Source of the DNA: Streptomyces sp. NBC_01723
Lineage (GTDB): Bacteria > Actinomycetota > Actinomycetes > Streptomycetales > Streptomycetaceae
Assembly: GCF_036246005.1 (NCBI RefSeq)
Contig: NZ_CP109171.1
Location: 2,468,001 to 2,532,000, forward strand
Reading direction: 5' to 3'
DNA: 64,000 nt
Shown here: positions 8,392 to 17,300 of the stretch, in pieces
Numbering within the stretch: the first letter of the stretch is position 1
Layout of the letters: each line of letters opens with the position of its first letter
Made by a program: the position numbers and the translations under genes
The notes under the pieces: model-generated
Told to the model about the DNA's origin: nothing
Seen by the model: only the letters and a program-made list of their open reading frames with translations
Database searches by the model: none

Positions 8392-8997
8392 ATGCCCACC
8401 GGAAAGCAGCCCGCCGGCCCCTTCACCCCGCGCGACTTCCAGCTGGTGCTGCTGCGCCGCATGGCCGACCACAACCCCGGCCCGGTGGAGGACGCCCGGC
8501 GCGAGCTGGGTGCCTCGCTCGCCGAGATGCGGGAGGCCAACAAACGCTGGCAGGCGATGCTCCGCTCGCCGCGCTCCCGCTCGGCCGCCGCCCGCTACCG
8601 CTCGGTCCTGGGCGAACCCGAGTCGACGGCTCCCCGCCGGATCGGCGACCTGGAGTGCGAGGCCCGGCAGTGGGCGCTGCCCCTCTGGCCCGACCTGCGC
8701 TTCGAGGCACTCGTGGCGGACGGGGGCGTGGTCTGGAACGAGTGGCTGGTGCGCGCGCCCGGCGCCGACCCACCGGAGCTGCGCACCCTGGACGACCTGA
8801 CCCCGTGGTCCTGCACGGTCGACGAGGCGGCCCGCGCCTTCGCCCCCGCCCGCCCGCTCCAGGGCTCGGCGCCCACCCGCTGGGGCCTCGCCTTCACCGC
8901 CCCGGACCGGGACGGAGTACGCCACGAGGTGGTCGCGGAGTTCACGTGGGGGCTGCTCCAGCGCACGGCGGTCACCGGCCGGACGCCCCTCGGCTAG
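8392..8997 (+). CDS. Hypothetical protein
   Basis: 201 residues with the ATG at 8392; ATGs at 8350 and 8383 are in the same frame but fall inside the direct repeats and have no better ribosome site. The N-terminal third is charged and helical (ARRELGASLAEMREANKRWQAML), perhaps a short coiled coil; the rest is a mixed alpha/beta domain with ECEARQWALPLWPDLRFEALV and a C-terminal VVAEFTWGLLQ. No signal peptide or membrane span. I do not recognise the family. Codon usage is normal for the region, so it is a real gene; expression may be controlled by the repeats over its start. Confidence 0.65.
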   Translation: MPTGKQPAGPFTPRDFQLVLLRRMADHNPGPVEDARRELGASLAEMREANKRWQAMLRSPRSRSAAARYRSVLGEPESTAPRRIGDLECEARQWALPLWPDLRFEALVADGGVVWNEWLVRAPGADPPELRTLDDLTPWSCTVDEAARAFAPARPLQGSAPTRWGLAFTAPDRDGVRHEVVAEFTWGLLQRTAVTGRTPLG

Positions 8998-9016
8998 CGG
9001 CTGTCCGGGGCCGCGG

Positions 9017-9724
9017 TCAGCGCTCGTCCTCCGGGTCCCAGTCCAGCAGGCGGACCTTGGCGACGGTGCGGACGTGACGGCGCATCGCGGTGGCCGCGTG
9101 CCGGGGCTCCCCGGCGGCGATCGCGTCGAGGATGGCCTGGTGCTGGGCCAGCGAGCGGCCGGGCCGGCCGGGCTGGCGCAGCGACTCGGTGCGGCTCTCG
9201 GCGATCTGGTGGGCGATGGAGCGCATGAACTCGGCGAGCAGACTGCTGTGCGCCGCGGCCGTCACCGCCGCGTGGAACAGGCGGTCCCCCTCGACCCCGT
9301 CCTCGCCCCGCTCGATCTCCTCGGCCATCACGGTCAGCGCGGCCCGCATCGCGGCCACGTCGTCCTCCGTGCGGCGCTCCGCGGCGAGTTCGGCGAGTTT
9401 CGTCTCCAGCGCCTCGCGGGCCTCCAGGACATCCGGCAGGCGTCGTCGGCGCTCGACCATCTTCTCGACGGGTTCCACGTCGAGGCTGTCCCGGACGAGG
9501 TACGTCCCGCCGCCGTGCCGCGCCTCCACCAGGCCCTGGACCTCGAGTACCACGATGGCCTGCTTCACGGAGGCCCGGCTGACGCCGAGCCGCTGGGCGA
9601 GGTCCCGTTCGGGCGGAAGCCGGTCGCCGGCCCGCAGGCCGCCGTCGGTGACGTACTGGCGCAGCCGCTCCAGCACCTGCTCGTAGAGGCGCTGCTTGGT
9701 CATCGGGCGCAGGGCGTCGGTCAC
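9017..9724 (-). CDS. GntR/FadR-family transcriptional regulator (malonate module)
   Basis: 235 residues. The winged HTH of the GntR family spans residues 8-75 (LRAGDRLPPERDLAQRLGVSRASVKQAIVVLEVQGLVEARHGGGTYL in the usual order), and the C-terminal all-helical FCD ligand domain of the FadR subgroup follows, with the expected DRLFHAAV and QHQAILDAI metal/ligand helices. It is divergent from a MatC-like transporter and matB, so its ligand is probably malonate or malonyl-CoA. Two copies of an 11-bp palindrome in the divergent intergenic region are its likely operators. Confidence 0.88.
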   Translation of the reverse strand: MTDALRPMTKQRLYEQVLERLRQYVTDGGLRAGDRLPPERDLAQRLGVSRASVKQAIVVLEVQGLVEARHGGGTYLVRDSLDVEPVEKMVERRRRLPDVLEAREALETKLAELAAERRTEDDVAAMRAALTVMAEEIERGEDGVEGDRLFHAAVTAAAHSSLLAEFMRSIAHQIAESRTESLRQPGRPGRSLAQHQAILDAIAAGEPRHAATAMRRHVRTVAKVRLLDWDPEDER

Positions 9725-9774
9725 GGAGATCCCCCTCTCTTCGGGAGCCTAGCACCGGGCTCCCGGTGGCCGAG

Positions 9775-9785
9775 TGGCTGAGCCA
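9775..9785. promoter_or_regulatory. GntR operator copy 1
   Basis: TGGCTGAGCCA, a dyad around a central G, in the AGTGGCTGAGCCAAT context, between gntR and matC. It lies upstream of the proposed matC promoter (-35 at 9802). Its twin is at 9855-9865. Confidence 0.6.
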
Positions 9786-9801
9786 ATTCCTGCGCGACCC
9801 C

Positions 9802-9830
9802 TTGACGGCGCTCCGGTCGGGGCCCACGCT
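9802..9830 (+). promoter_or_regulatory. Candidate promoter for the matC-matB operon
   Basis: TTGACG (9802-9807), a 17-bp spacer and CACGCT (9825-9830) fit a vegetative promoter. The element lies between the two GntR operator copies. The -10 is imperfect, so this is tentative. Confidence 0.4.
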
Positions 9831-9854
9831 GACCTGCCAACCGCACCTCCCAAG

Positions 9855-9865
9855 TGGCTCAGCCA
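9855..9865. promoter_or_regulatory. GntR operator copy 2
   Basis: TGGCTCAGCCA, part of the perfect 15-bp palindrome AGTGGCTCAGCCACT, followed by a further half-site CTCAGCCA (9866-9873). It is 80 bp centre to centre from copy 1 and downstream of the proposed promoter, a position where a bound repressor would block transcription. Confidence 0.62.
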
Positions 9866-9912
9866 CTCAGCCAGTCAGGTTTTCCATCAGGACAGCACCC
9901 GGGAGCCCCCGC

Positions 9913-11286
9913 ATGTCCCCCGAACTCGTCTCGATCCTCGTCCTGGTCGTGGTGTTCGTCATCGCCACCACCCGCTCCGTCAACATGGGCGCCCTCGCCT
10001 TCGCCGCCGCCTTCGGGGTGGGCACGCTCGTCGCCGACCTCGACGCGGACGGCATCTTCGCCGGTTTCCCCGGCGACCTCTTCGTCGTCCTCGTCGGCGT
10101 CACCTACCTGTTCGCGATCGCCCGCGCCAACGGCACCACGGACTGGCTGGTGCACGCGGCCGTCCGGCTGGTCAGGGGGCGGGTCGCGCTGATCCCCTGG
10201 GTGATGTTCGCGCTCACCGGGGCGCTCACGGCGATCGGCGCGGTCAGTCCGGCCGCGGTGGCCATCGTCGCGCCGATCGCGCTGAGCTTCGCCACCCGGT
10301 ACGCAATCAGCCCGCTGCTCATGGGCACGATGGTGGTGCACGGCGCGCAGGCCGGCGGGTTCTCGCCGATCAGCATCTACGGCTCGATCGTCAACGGCAT
10401 CGTCGAGCGCGAGGGCCTGCCGGGCAGCGAGGTCGGCCTCTTCCTCGCCTCCCTGATCGCCAACCTCCTCATCGCGTCCGTGCTGTTCGCGGTGCTCGGC
10501 GGGCGGAAGCTGTGGGCGCGGGGGTCGGTGCCGGTGGACGGCGACGGCCCGACCGAGGCGACCGGGACGGGTGCCGGCGGGGGCGCCGAGAAGGGCCCCG
10601 GCGAGGGCACCGGCACCGCGGGAACCGCCCCCACCGCCGTCGCCGTGCGCCACGGCCAGGACACCGACGGCACCGGCGGCGCCACCCGCCTCACCCCCGC
10701 CCGGATCGCCACCCTGGTCGCCCTGGTCGCCCTGGTCGTGGCCGTCCTCGGGTTCGATCTGGACGCCGGTCTGACCGCGGTCAGCCTCGCCGTGGTGCTG
10801 AGCACCGCCTGGCCGGACGACAGCCGCCGCGCGGTCGGTGAGATCGCCTGGTCCACCGTCCTGCTGATCTGCGGTGTCCTCACCTACGTCGGCGTGCTGG
10901 AGGAAATGGGCACCATCACCTGGGCCGGTGAGGGCGTCGGCGGCATCGGCGTCCCGCTGCTGGCCGCGGTGCTGCTCTGCTACATCGGCGCGATCGTGTC
11001 GGCCTTCGCCTCCTCCGTGGGCATCATGGGCGCGCTGATCCCGCTGGCGGTGCCGTTCCTCGCGCAGGGCGAGATCGGCGCGGTCGGCATGGTGGCGGCG
11101 CTCGCGGTGTCGGCGACGGTCGTGGACGTCAGCCCCTTCTCGACCAACGGCGCGCTGGTGCTGGCCGCGGCGCCGGACGTCGACCGGGAACGCTTCTTCC
11201 GGCAGTTGATGGTGTACGGCGGGATCGTGGTGGCGGCCGTGCCCGCGCTGGCGTGGCTCGTACTGGTCGTGCCCGGCTTCGGGTAG
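9913..11286 (+). CDS. MatC-like dicarboxylate (malonate) transporter
   Basis: 457 residues, about 11-12 hydrophobic segments. The N-terminal half resembles the MatC N-terminal dicarboxylate-carrier domain (VNMGALAFAAAFGVGTL, VVHGAQAGGFSPISIYG), and the C-terminal half repeats the fold (FASSVGIMGALIPLAVPF, VVDVSPFSTNGALVLA). A Gly/Thr-rich cytoplasmic loop separates the halves at residues about 205-260. The frame is open to 9766 but ATG at 9913 follows GGGAG and starts directly before the first span. Directly upstream of matB, so malonate is the likely substrate. Confidence 0.78.
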   Translation: MSPELVSILVLVVVFVIATTRSVNMGALAFAAAFGVGTLVADLDADGIFAGFPGDLFVVLVGVTYLFAIARANGTTDWLVHAAVRLVRGRVALIPWVMFALTGALTAIGAVSPAAVAIVAPIALSFATRYAISPLLMGTMVVHGAQAGGFSPISIYGSIVNGIVEREGLPGSEVGLFLASLIANLLIASVLFAVLGGRKLWARGSVPVDGDGPTEATGTGAGGGAEKGPGEGTGTAGTAPTAVAVRHGQDTDGTGGATRLTPARIATLVALVALVVAVLGFDLDAGLTAVSLAVVLSTAWPDDSRRAVGEIAWSTVLLICGVLTYVGVLEEMGTITWAGEGVGGIGVPLLAAVLLCYIGAIVSAFASSVGIMGALIPLAVPFLAQGEIGAVGMVAALAVSATVVDVSPFSTNGALVLAAAPDVDRERFFRQLMVYGGIVVAAVPALAWLVLVVPGFG

Positions 11287-11335
11287 GCCCCTCGGAAGAC
11301 CGGCAACCGTGAGCAACAGCTAAGGAGTACGACGC

Positions 11336-12781
11336 GTGTCCTCTCTCTTCCCGGCCCTCTTCCCGACCCCGGCCGACGGGCCCGCCCTGCGGTTCGGCGA
11401 GCGCTCACTGACGTACGCGGAACTCGCCGCCGCCGCGGGCGCCACGGCCGGGCGGATGGGGGACGCCGGCCGGGTGGCCGTCTGGGCGACACCGGCGATG
11501 GAGACCGCGGTCGCCGTGGTGGCGGCGCTGCTGGCCGGGGTCCCCGCGGTACCGCTCAACCCGAAGTCCGGCGACAAGGAACTGGCGCACATCCTCTCCG
11601 ACAGCGAGCCGTCGCTGGTCCTGGCCGCTCCGGACGCCGAACTCCCGCCGGCCCTGGGCGCCCTGGAGCGCGTCGACGTCGACGCGCACGCCACCGGGCC
11701 GGTGCCCGAGGACCGCTCCGACGACGGGGACCCCGCGCTCGTCGTCTACACCTCCGGCACCACCGGTCCGCCCAAGGGCGCCGTCATCCCCCGGCGCGCG
11801 CTCTCGACGACCCTGGACGCGCTCGCCGACGCGTGGCAGTGGACCGGCGACGACGTGCTGGTGCACGGGCTGCCCCTGTTCCACGTGCACGGGCTCGTGC
11901 TGGGCATCCTCGGGCCGCTGCGGCGTGGCGGCAGCGTACGGCACCTGGGCAGGTTCTCCGCCGAGGGTGCGGCGCGGGAGCTGAACGACGGCGCGACCAT
12001 GCTGTTCGGGGTGCCGACGATGTACCACCGGATCGCCGAGTCGCTGCCCGGCGACCCGGAGCTGGCGAAGGCCCTGTCCGGGGCCCGGCTGCTGGTCTCG
12101 GGGTCGGCCGCACTGCCCGTGCACGACCACGAGCGGATCGCCGCCGCGACCGGCCGGCGGGTGATCGAGCGGTACGGCATGACGGAGACGCTGATGAACA
12201 CGAGCGTGCGGGCGGACGGCGAGCCGCGCGCCGGCACCGTGGGCGTGCCGCTGCCCGGGGTGGAGCTGCGACTGGTGGAGGAGGACGGCACGCCGATCGC
12301 GGAGCCGGACGGGGAGAGCGTCGGCGAGATCCAGGTGCGCGGCCCGAACCTGTTCACCGAGTACCTCAACCGCCCCGACGCCACCGCGGCCGCCTTCACC
12401 GGCGACGGTTTCTTCCGCACCGGCGACATGGCGGTGCGCGACCCCGACGGCTACGTGCGCATCGTCGGCCGCAAGGCCACCGACCTGATCAAGAGCGGCG
12501 GGTACAAGATCGGGGCCGGCGAGATCGAGAACGCGCTCCTCGAACACGCGGGGGTGCGGGAGGCGGCCGTCACCGGTGAGCCCGACCCGGACCTCGGGGA
12601 GCGGATCGTGGCGTGGATCGTGCCCGCCGACCCCGGGGCGCCGCCGGCCCTGGAGACGCTGGCCGACCACGTGGCCGCCCGGCTCGCCCCGCACAAGCGC
12701 CCCCGCGTGGTCCGCTACCTCGACGCGCTGCCCCGCAACGACATGGGGAAGATCATGAAGCGGGCGCTGAACCGTGACTGA
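11336..12781 (+). CDS. matB: Malonyl-CoA synthetase
   Basis: 481 residues. Member of the acyl-adenylate-forming superfamily: P-loop VVYTSGTTGPPKGAV near residue 136, RYGMTETLMNTS, the hinge FFRTGDMAVRDPDGYVRIVGRKATDLIKSGGYKIGAGEIE region and the C-terminal catalytic Lys in PRNDMGKIMKRAL. It makes malonyl-CoA from malonate, CoA and ATP, feeding fatty-acid and polyketide synthesis. Sequence and neighbourhood match S. coelicolor MatB (SCO2444). GTG start at 11336 after AAGGAG. The 3' end overlaps the carboxyltransferase gene by 8 bp. Confidence 0.93.
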   Translation: MSSLFPALFPTPADGPALRFGERSLTYAELAAAAGATAGRMGDAGRVAVWATPAMETAVAVVAALLAGVPAVPLNPKSGDKELAHILSDSEPSLVLAAPDAELPPALGALERVDVDAHATGPVPEDRSDDGDPALVVYTSGTTGPPKGAVIPRRALSTTLDALADAWQWTGDDVLVHGLPLFHVHGLVLGILGPLRRGGSVRHLGRFSAEGAARELNDGATMLFGVPTMYHRIAESLPGDPELAKALSGARLLVSGSAALPVHDHERIAAATGRRVIERYGMTETLMNTSVRADGEPRAGTVGVPLPGVELRLVEEDGTPIAEPDGESVGEIQVRGPNLFTEYLNRPDATAAAFTGDGFFRTGDMAVRDPDGYVRIVGRKATDLIKSGGYKIGAGEIENALLEHAGVREAAVTGEPDPDLGERIVAWIVPADPGAPPALETLADHVAARLAPHKRPRVVRYLDALPRNDMGKIMKRALNRD

Positions 12782-14144
12782 CCGCCGGTCCGCGCGGGAG
12801 TTCCTCGCCCTCGTCACCGACGACTTCACCGAACTCCCCCACCCCGAGGGCCGGTCGGCGCCCGACGGGCCGCTGGGCTGGCCCGGCTACGACGCCGCCC
12901 GCGCCCGCGCCGCCGAGCGCACCGGCGAGGAGGAGTCGGTGGTCTGCGGCACCGGGCACGTGGCGGGTGTGCGGGCCGTGCTCGTCGCGTTCGAGTTCGG
13001 GTTCCTCGGCGGTTCGCTGGGCCGGCGCACCGGCGACCGGCTGGAGGCCGCGTACACGTACGCCCGCGCGCACCGGCTGCCGGTCGTGCCGCTGGTCGCC
13101 ACCGGCGGCAGCCGGATGCAGGAGGGGATGCTCGCGCTGACCCAGCTCCAGCGGGTGGCGCGGGAGTCGGCGCTCACCCGGGAGGCGGGGCTGGCGCAGA
13201 TCGCGGTGGTGCGGGACCCGGCCACCGGCGGCGGCTGGGCGACCCTGGGCGCGGGCGCCGACGTGGTCCTCGCGCTGCCCGGCGCCCAGGTCGGCTTCGC
13301 CGGTTCCCGGGTCCGGCCGCCGGACGCCGATCCGGCGGCGTACACGGCCGAGGCCCAGGTGGCGGCGGGCAGCGCGGACGCGGTCGTACCGGCCGACGAG
13401 CTGCGCGGCACGCTGGGCCGGTGGCTGCGGCTGCTGACGGCGCCGTCCGGCGATCCGGCGCCGGTGCCGGGACCGCTGGGGGCGCGGGACCTCCCGGCCA
13501 CCGGCTGGGACGCGGTCCGCCGGGCCCGGAGACCCGGCCGTCCGCGCGCCGGGGCCTACCTGGACGCCTACTTCACCCACCGCGTCGCCCTCGTCGGGGA
13601 CCGCTGCGGCGGCACCGACCCGGACGGCATGCTGTGCGGCTTCGGCGAGCACGCGGGGCGGACGGTCGCGTACGCCGCCCAGACGGGGACGGCGACCGGG
13701 CCCGCCGGGTACCGCACCGCCACCCGGCTGATCCGTCTCGCGGAGCGGCTCGGCATCCCCGTGCTGACCCTGGTGGACACGCCGGGCGCGGCCAACGACG
13801 CGGCGGCGGAACGGCAGGGCGTGGGCGCGGCGATCGCCGAGCTGTTCGGGGTGATGGCCTCGGTGCGCACACCGGTGACCACGCTGGTGATCGGCGAGGG
13901 CGGCTCGGGCGGGGCGCTGGCGCTCGCGGCGCCCGGACGCACCTGGGCCACCCCGGACAGCTACTTCTCCGTCATCGCGCCGGAGCTCGCGGCGGCGATC
14001 CTGAAGCGAGGGCCCGAGGAGGTGGAGGCGACGGCGGACCAACTGCTGGTGCGTCCACAGGACTTGGCCGAGCTGGGCGTGATCCGAACAGGCGATCAGT
14101 TGTTCCCTGGAACAGGTGATCGTCGCTCTGGGGAGCGTATGTGA
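12774..14144 (+). CDS. Fused carboxyltransferase (AccD/AccA- or MdcD/MdcE-like)
   Basis: 456 residues. Two crotonase-fold halves in one chain: the first (CGTGHVAGVRAVLVAFEFGFLGGSLGRRTGD, VPLVATGGSRMQEGM) resembles beta subunits, the second (TLVDTPGAANDAAAERQGVGAAIAELF, VIGEGGSGGALAL, SYFSVIAPELAAAILKR) resembles AccA or malonate decarboxylase gamma subunits. It probably transfers or removes the carboxyl group of malonyl-CoA or a related thioester. No biotin carboxylase, BCCP or Mdc A/C subunit is nearby. No N-terminal zinc finger. The C-terminal 20 residues are unlike relatives and are encoded by sequence that contains an inverted repeat. GTG start inside the end of matB. Confidence 0.7.
   Translation: MTDRRSAREFLALVTDDFTELPHPEGRSAPDGPLGWPGYDAARARAAERTGEEESVVCGTGHVAGVRAVLVAFEFGFLGGSLGRRTGDRLEAAYTYARAHRLPVVPLVATGGSRMQEGMLALTQLQRVARESALTREAGLAQIAVVRDPATGGGWATLGAGADVVLALPGAQVGFAGSRVRPPDADPAAYTAEAQVAAGSADAVVPADELRGTLGRWLRLLTAPSGDPAPVPGPLGARDLPATGWDAVRRARRPGRPRAGAYLDAYFTHRVALVGDRCGGTDPDGMLCGFGEHAGRTVAYAAQTGTATGPAGYRTATRLIRLAERLGIPVLTLVDTPGAANDAAAERQGVGAAIAELFGVMASVRTPVTTLVIGEGGSGGALALAAPGRTWATPDSYFSVIAPELAAAILKRGPEEVEATADQLLVRPQDLAELGVIRTGDQLFPGTGDRRSGERM
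14094..14121. repeat. Inverted repeat over the end of the carboxyltransferase gene
   Basis: Outer arms GATCA/TGATC and inner arms TGTTCC/GGAACA around a CT centre, with two mismatched pairs between them. It begins a stretch of visibly lower GC (14085-14260). It could be an operator for the downstream mini-ORF or a transcriptional pause hairpin. Confidence 0.5.
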
Positions 14145-14255
14145 CTGCAGGGACCAACGATACTGACGGTGTGCAGGCAACGGGCTGCAGACCGTAGTCG
14201 ACGCACATGTCCCCAGTAGGTCCCACACATGCACAGCGCAAGGAGCTGCACGATC

Positions 14256-14315
14256 ATGAACCTTCTCACCGACATCCTCGCCGGCATCGTCCACTTCGTC
14301 GGCTGGCTGGTCTGA
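14256..14315 (+). CDS. Small hydrophobic peptide ORF, 19 residues
   Basis: MNLLTDILAGIVHFVGWLV, almost entirely hydrophobic with one Asp and one His, long enough to span or lie in a membrane. An AAGGAG ribosome site is at 14240-14245, spaced 10 nt from the ATG, which is at the loose end of normal. A strong terminator follows 15 bp after the stop, so the transcript would be short. The leader (14145-14255) is of lower GC than its surroundings and contains repeated CTGCAG and short repeats. I do not recognise the peptide; it resembles type I toxin or small membrane-regulator peptides in composition only. Confidence 0.45.
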   Translation: MNLLTDILAGIVHFVGWLV

Positions 14316-14330
14316 CGGTCCGAGAAACCG

Positions 14331-14367
14331 ACGGCGCCGCCTCCCCGTCCCAGGGAGGCGGCGCCGT
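14331..14367. terminator. Bidirectional terminator hairpin
   Basis: A perfect 15-bp stem, ACGGCGCCGCCTCCC (14331-14345) and its complement (14353-14367), with a 7-nt loop, placed between the mini-ORF and the convergent subtilase gene. No U-run, as is usual in Streptomyces. Confidence 0.85.
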
Positions 14368-14374
14368 CCGCGTG

Positions 14375-17300
14375 TCACCGCACGGCCACGGCCCGCACGA
14401 TCTCCTGCGTGACCGAGCCGCCCCGGTCGTCGCGCGCCGAGGCCCGCAGCGAGACGCGCTCGGCGTCGCGCGGCACGTCCAGCGTCCCGCGCCAGGACGC
14501 CGTCCCGTCACCGTCGCGCAGCGGCACCTTCCGCCAGGACTTCCCGTCGTCGTACGACACCTCGAGACGGCCGTCGCCGATCCGGCCGGTGCCGGCGGCG
14601 CCCGCCACGTACTCGGCGCCGAGCCCGACCCGCAGCCTCTTGCCGCCGCGCACCTCGCCCGCGAGGTCGGTGTCGACGTCGAAGGAGAGGTTGATCAGGG
14701 GCAGGAAGGTCCACCGGTCGTCCGGGGTCTCGGCCGAGCGGAAGGTCCACTCCGCGTGCCCCTCGGTGGCGAGCGGCCAGCGTGCCGCGTCGAGCGCGGT
14801 GTCGGTGACGAGCCGGTACGTGTGCTCGTCGGCCGGCGCCTCGTCCACGTAGGCGGCGGAACTCGGCCCCTCGTCGACCAGTGCGCCGTCCAGGTACACC
14901 GACGTGGTCTGCGTCATCCCGCTCTCCTCGCTCCACACGTCGCCGAAGCCGGTGTGGTCGGGACCGGAGTCGCCCCACCCGGGGGCGTTGAACTGGAGCC
15001 GGCTGCCCGCGCGCTGCTGCCCCCAGCCGAGCCCCGTGCCGAGGTACGGGTGCCAGACCGGCTTGAACCAGTTCAGCTCCGTGCGGTCACCGCCCCGGTA
15101 CCGGACCAGTCCGCTCCGCTCCTCCAGCGCCTCCCCGGCGCTCGTCACGGACTCGTGCCACAGCTGGCCCGGACCGGTGGACACGTACTCGGTGCGCTCG
15201 GCCGGGTAGGCGATCCGCTCCTTGAAACCGAGGCCGATCGGGAACGTGTCGGTGATCGAGTACCGGAACTCGCCGCCGCTCGCGGGCTCGGCCCCGTGGT
15301 ACCGGGTCCGCACCTCGGCGAGGCCGCGCCGCCCGGGCTCGTAGGTGAGGTCCCGGTCGGGCACGGCACCGGGGTGCCCCTCGGACAGGTCGTACACGTA
15401 GGGCGTGTCGCGGGTGCCGGTCATGTCGACCCGCCCGGCCTTCCGCAGCCGCTTGGCGTCGTCCGCGTCGACCGTGGCGATCTGGAGCGGCCGGTCGGCG
15501 TTGTCGTCCGTGCCCCACCAGGCCATCAGACGGCCGGGCGCGTCGTCCGTGACGAACAGTGCCTTCACGCCCGCGTCCTGGGCGGCCTGCGCGAGGGCGG
15601 CCGGTTCGGTGCCCTCGGTGAGCCGCGCGAGGACCGCCTTGCCCCGGACCCCCGCCGGGAAGGGGCCGCCCCCGACGTCCACCAGCGGCAGCCGGCCGCG
15701 GCCCTCGGTCAGGGTGCCGCCCGGCTGGACGACGGCCTCGCCGAGCCCCTTGACCTCCAACTGCGGCTTGCCGAGCCGCCACACGGTCCGGTACTCGAAG
15801 CGGCCCTCGGTGACCTCCTTCGTCGGTGCGGCGAAGATGCTGTCGTACTTCAGCGGCACCTGGACCGCGCCGAACAGGTCGGCGCCGCCGGCGCTGCGGT
15901 CGTACTCCATGAGCAGCTGCCGGGTCTCGGTGCGCTTCGGCACGTCCGCGCTGATCTCCCGCAGCTCCGTGCCGTCCAGGGTGATCTCGCGGTCCCGGTC
16001 GAGGACGACCTCCGGCGCGGCGAGGAACCCGAGTCCGAGCGAGTCGGCGCCATGGCTGCCGCGCACGTCGAGGAACGAGGTCAGGCTGTACGTCCCCGGC
16101 GCGAGACGCAGCTCCAGGGTGCCGGAGTCGCCGACGTGCGCGGGGACGGGGTCGACGCCCTCGGCGAGGTGCTGGACGACCAGGTCGGCCGGGGAGGCGG
16201 CACCGGAACGGTCCTTGACGCGCACCGTCAGCGTGTACCGCTCGTCCTCCTTGACCAGCCCGAACGCCGTGTGCGCGACGGGCTTTCCGTCCGCGCCGGA
16301 CGCCACGATCCGGCCGCTCGTCGTCCCGGCCGGGGCCTTGGACGCGGCGCCGGTGACGGTGGTGGTGGCGGTGCCGTGCGCGGGCACCGTGAGGGCGGTG
16401 TCGGCGAGAGTGACGACGCCCTCGGGGGCGCCCTGCGCGGAGAGCTGCAACTCGACAGCGTTGTCGGAGGAGTTGGTGTAGGTGACGGTGCGCGCGACGG
16501 GCTCGTCGTCGTCGTGGGGCCAGGCGTGGAAGCCGAGGTCGGCGCTGCCCGTGGCGGTGACGTCGGCCGCGATGGCGTCCGGCACGCTCACCCGGCCCGC
16601 GCCCACCTGGTACGCGGAGGCGTCGAGCCCCTTCGACGTGGACATCAGCGCGTCCTTGAGCCGCGCGCCGGTCCAGTCGGGGTGCTGCTCGGCGAGCAGG
16701 GCGGCCACGCCCGAGACGTGCGGCGTCGCCATCGACGTACCGTCCATGGCGATGTAGTCGCCACTGCCCTCGGCGAGCCGGGACCGGGCCGCGAGGATGC
16801 CGACGCCCGGTGCGGACAGGTCGGGCTTGAGCGCCTGGTCGCCGTGGCGGGGTCCGGCGCTGGTGAACCAGGCCGCCTCGTCCGCCAAGTCCACGGCCCC
16901 GACGGTCAGCGCGGCGTCGGCCGCGCCGGGCGAGCCGATGGAGGACGGGGCGCCGGTGTTGCCGGCCGCGATGACGAACAGGGCGCCGGTCTCGCGGGAC
17001 AGGCTGTTGACGGCCTCGGCCATCGGGTCGGTGCCGTCGCTGGGCTCGGTCGAGCCGAGGCTCATGGAGACGATGTCGGCGTCCACGTCCCGGGCGGCCC
17101 ACTCCATGCCGGCGATGATCTCCGACTCGCTGCCCGAACCGGAGTCGTTCAGCACCTTGCCGACCGCGAGCGCGGCGTCGGGCGCGACGCCCTTCTCCTT
17201 GCCGTCGGAGGCCGCGCCGCTGCCGCCGACGGTGGAGGCGACGTGCGTGCCGTGCCCGTTGCGGTCGGCGACCTCCTCCCCCGCGATGAAGCTCCGGCTC

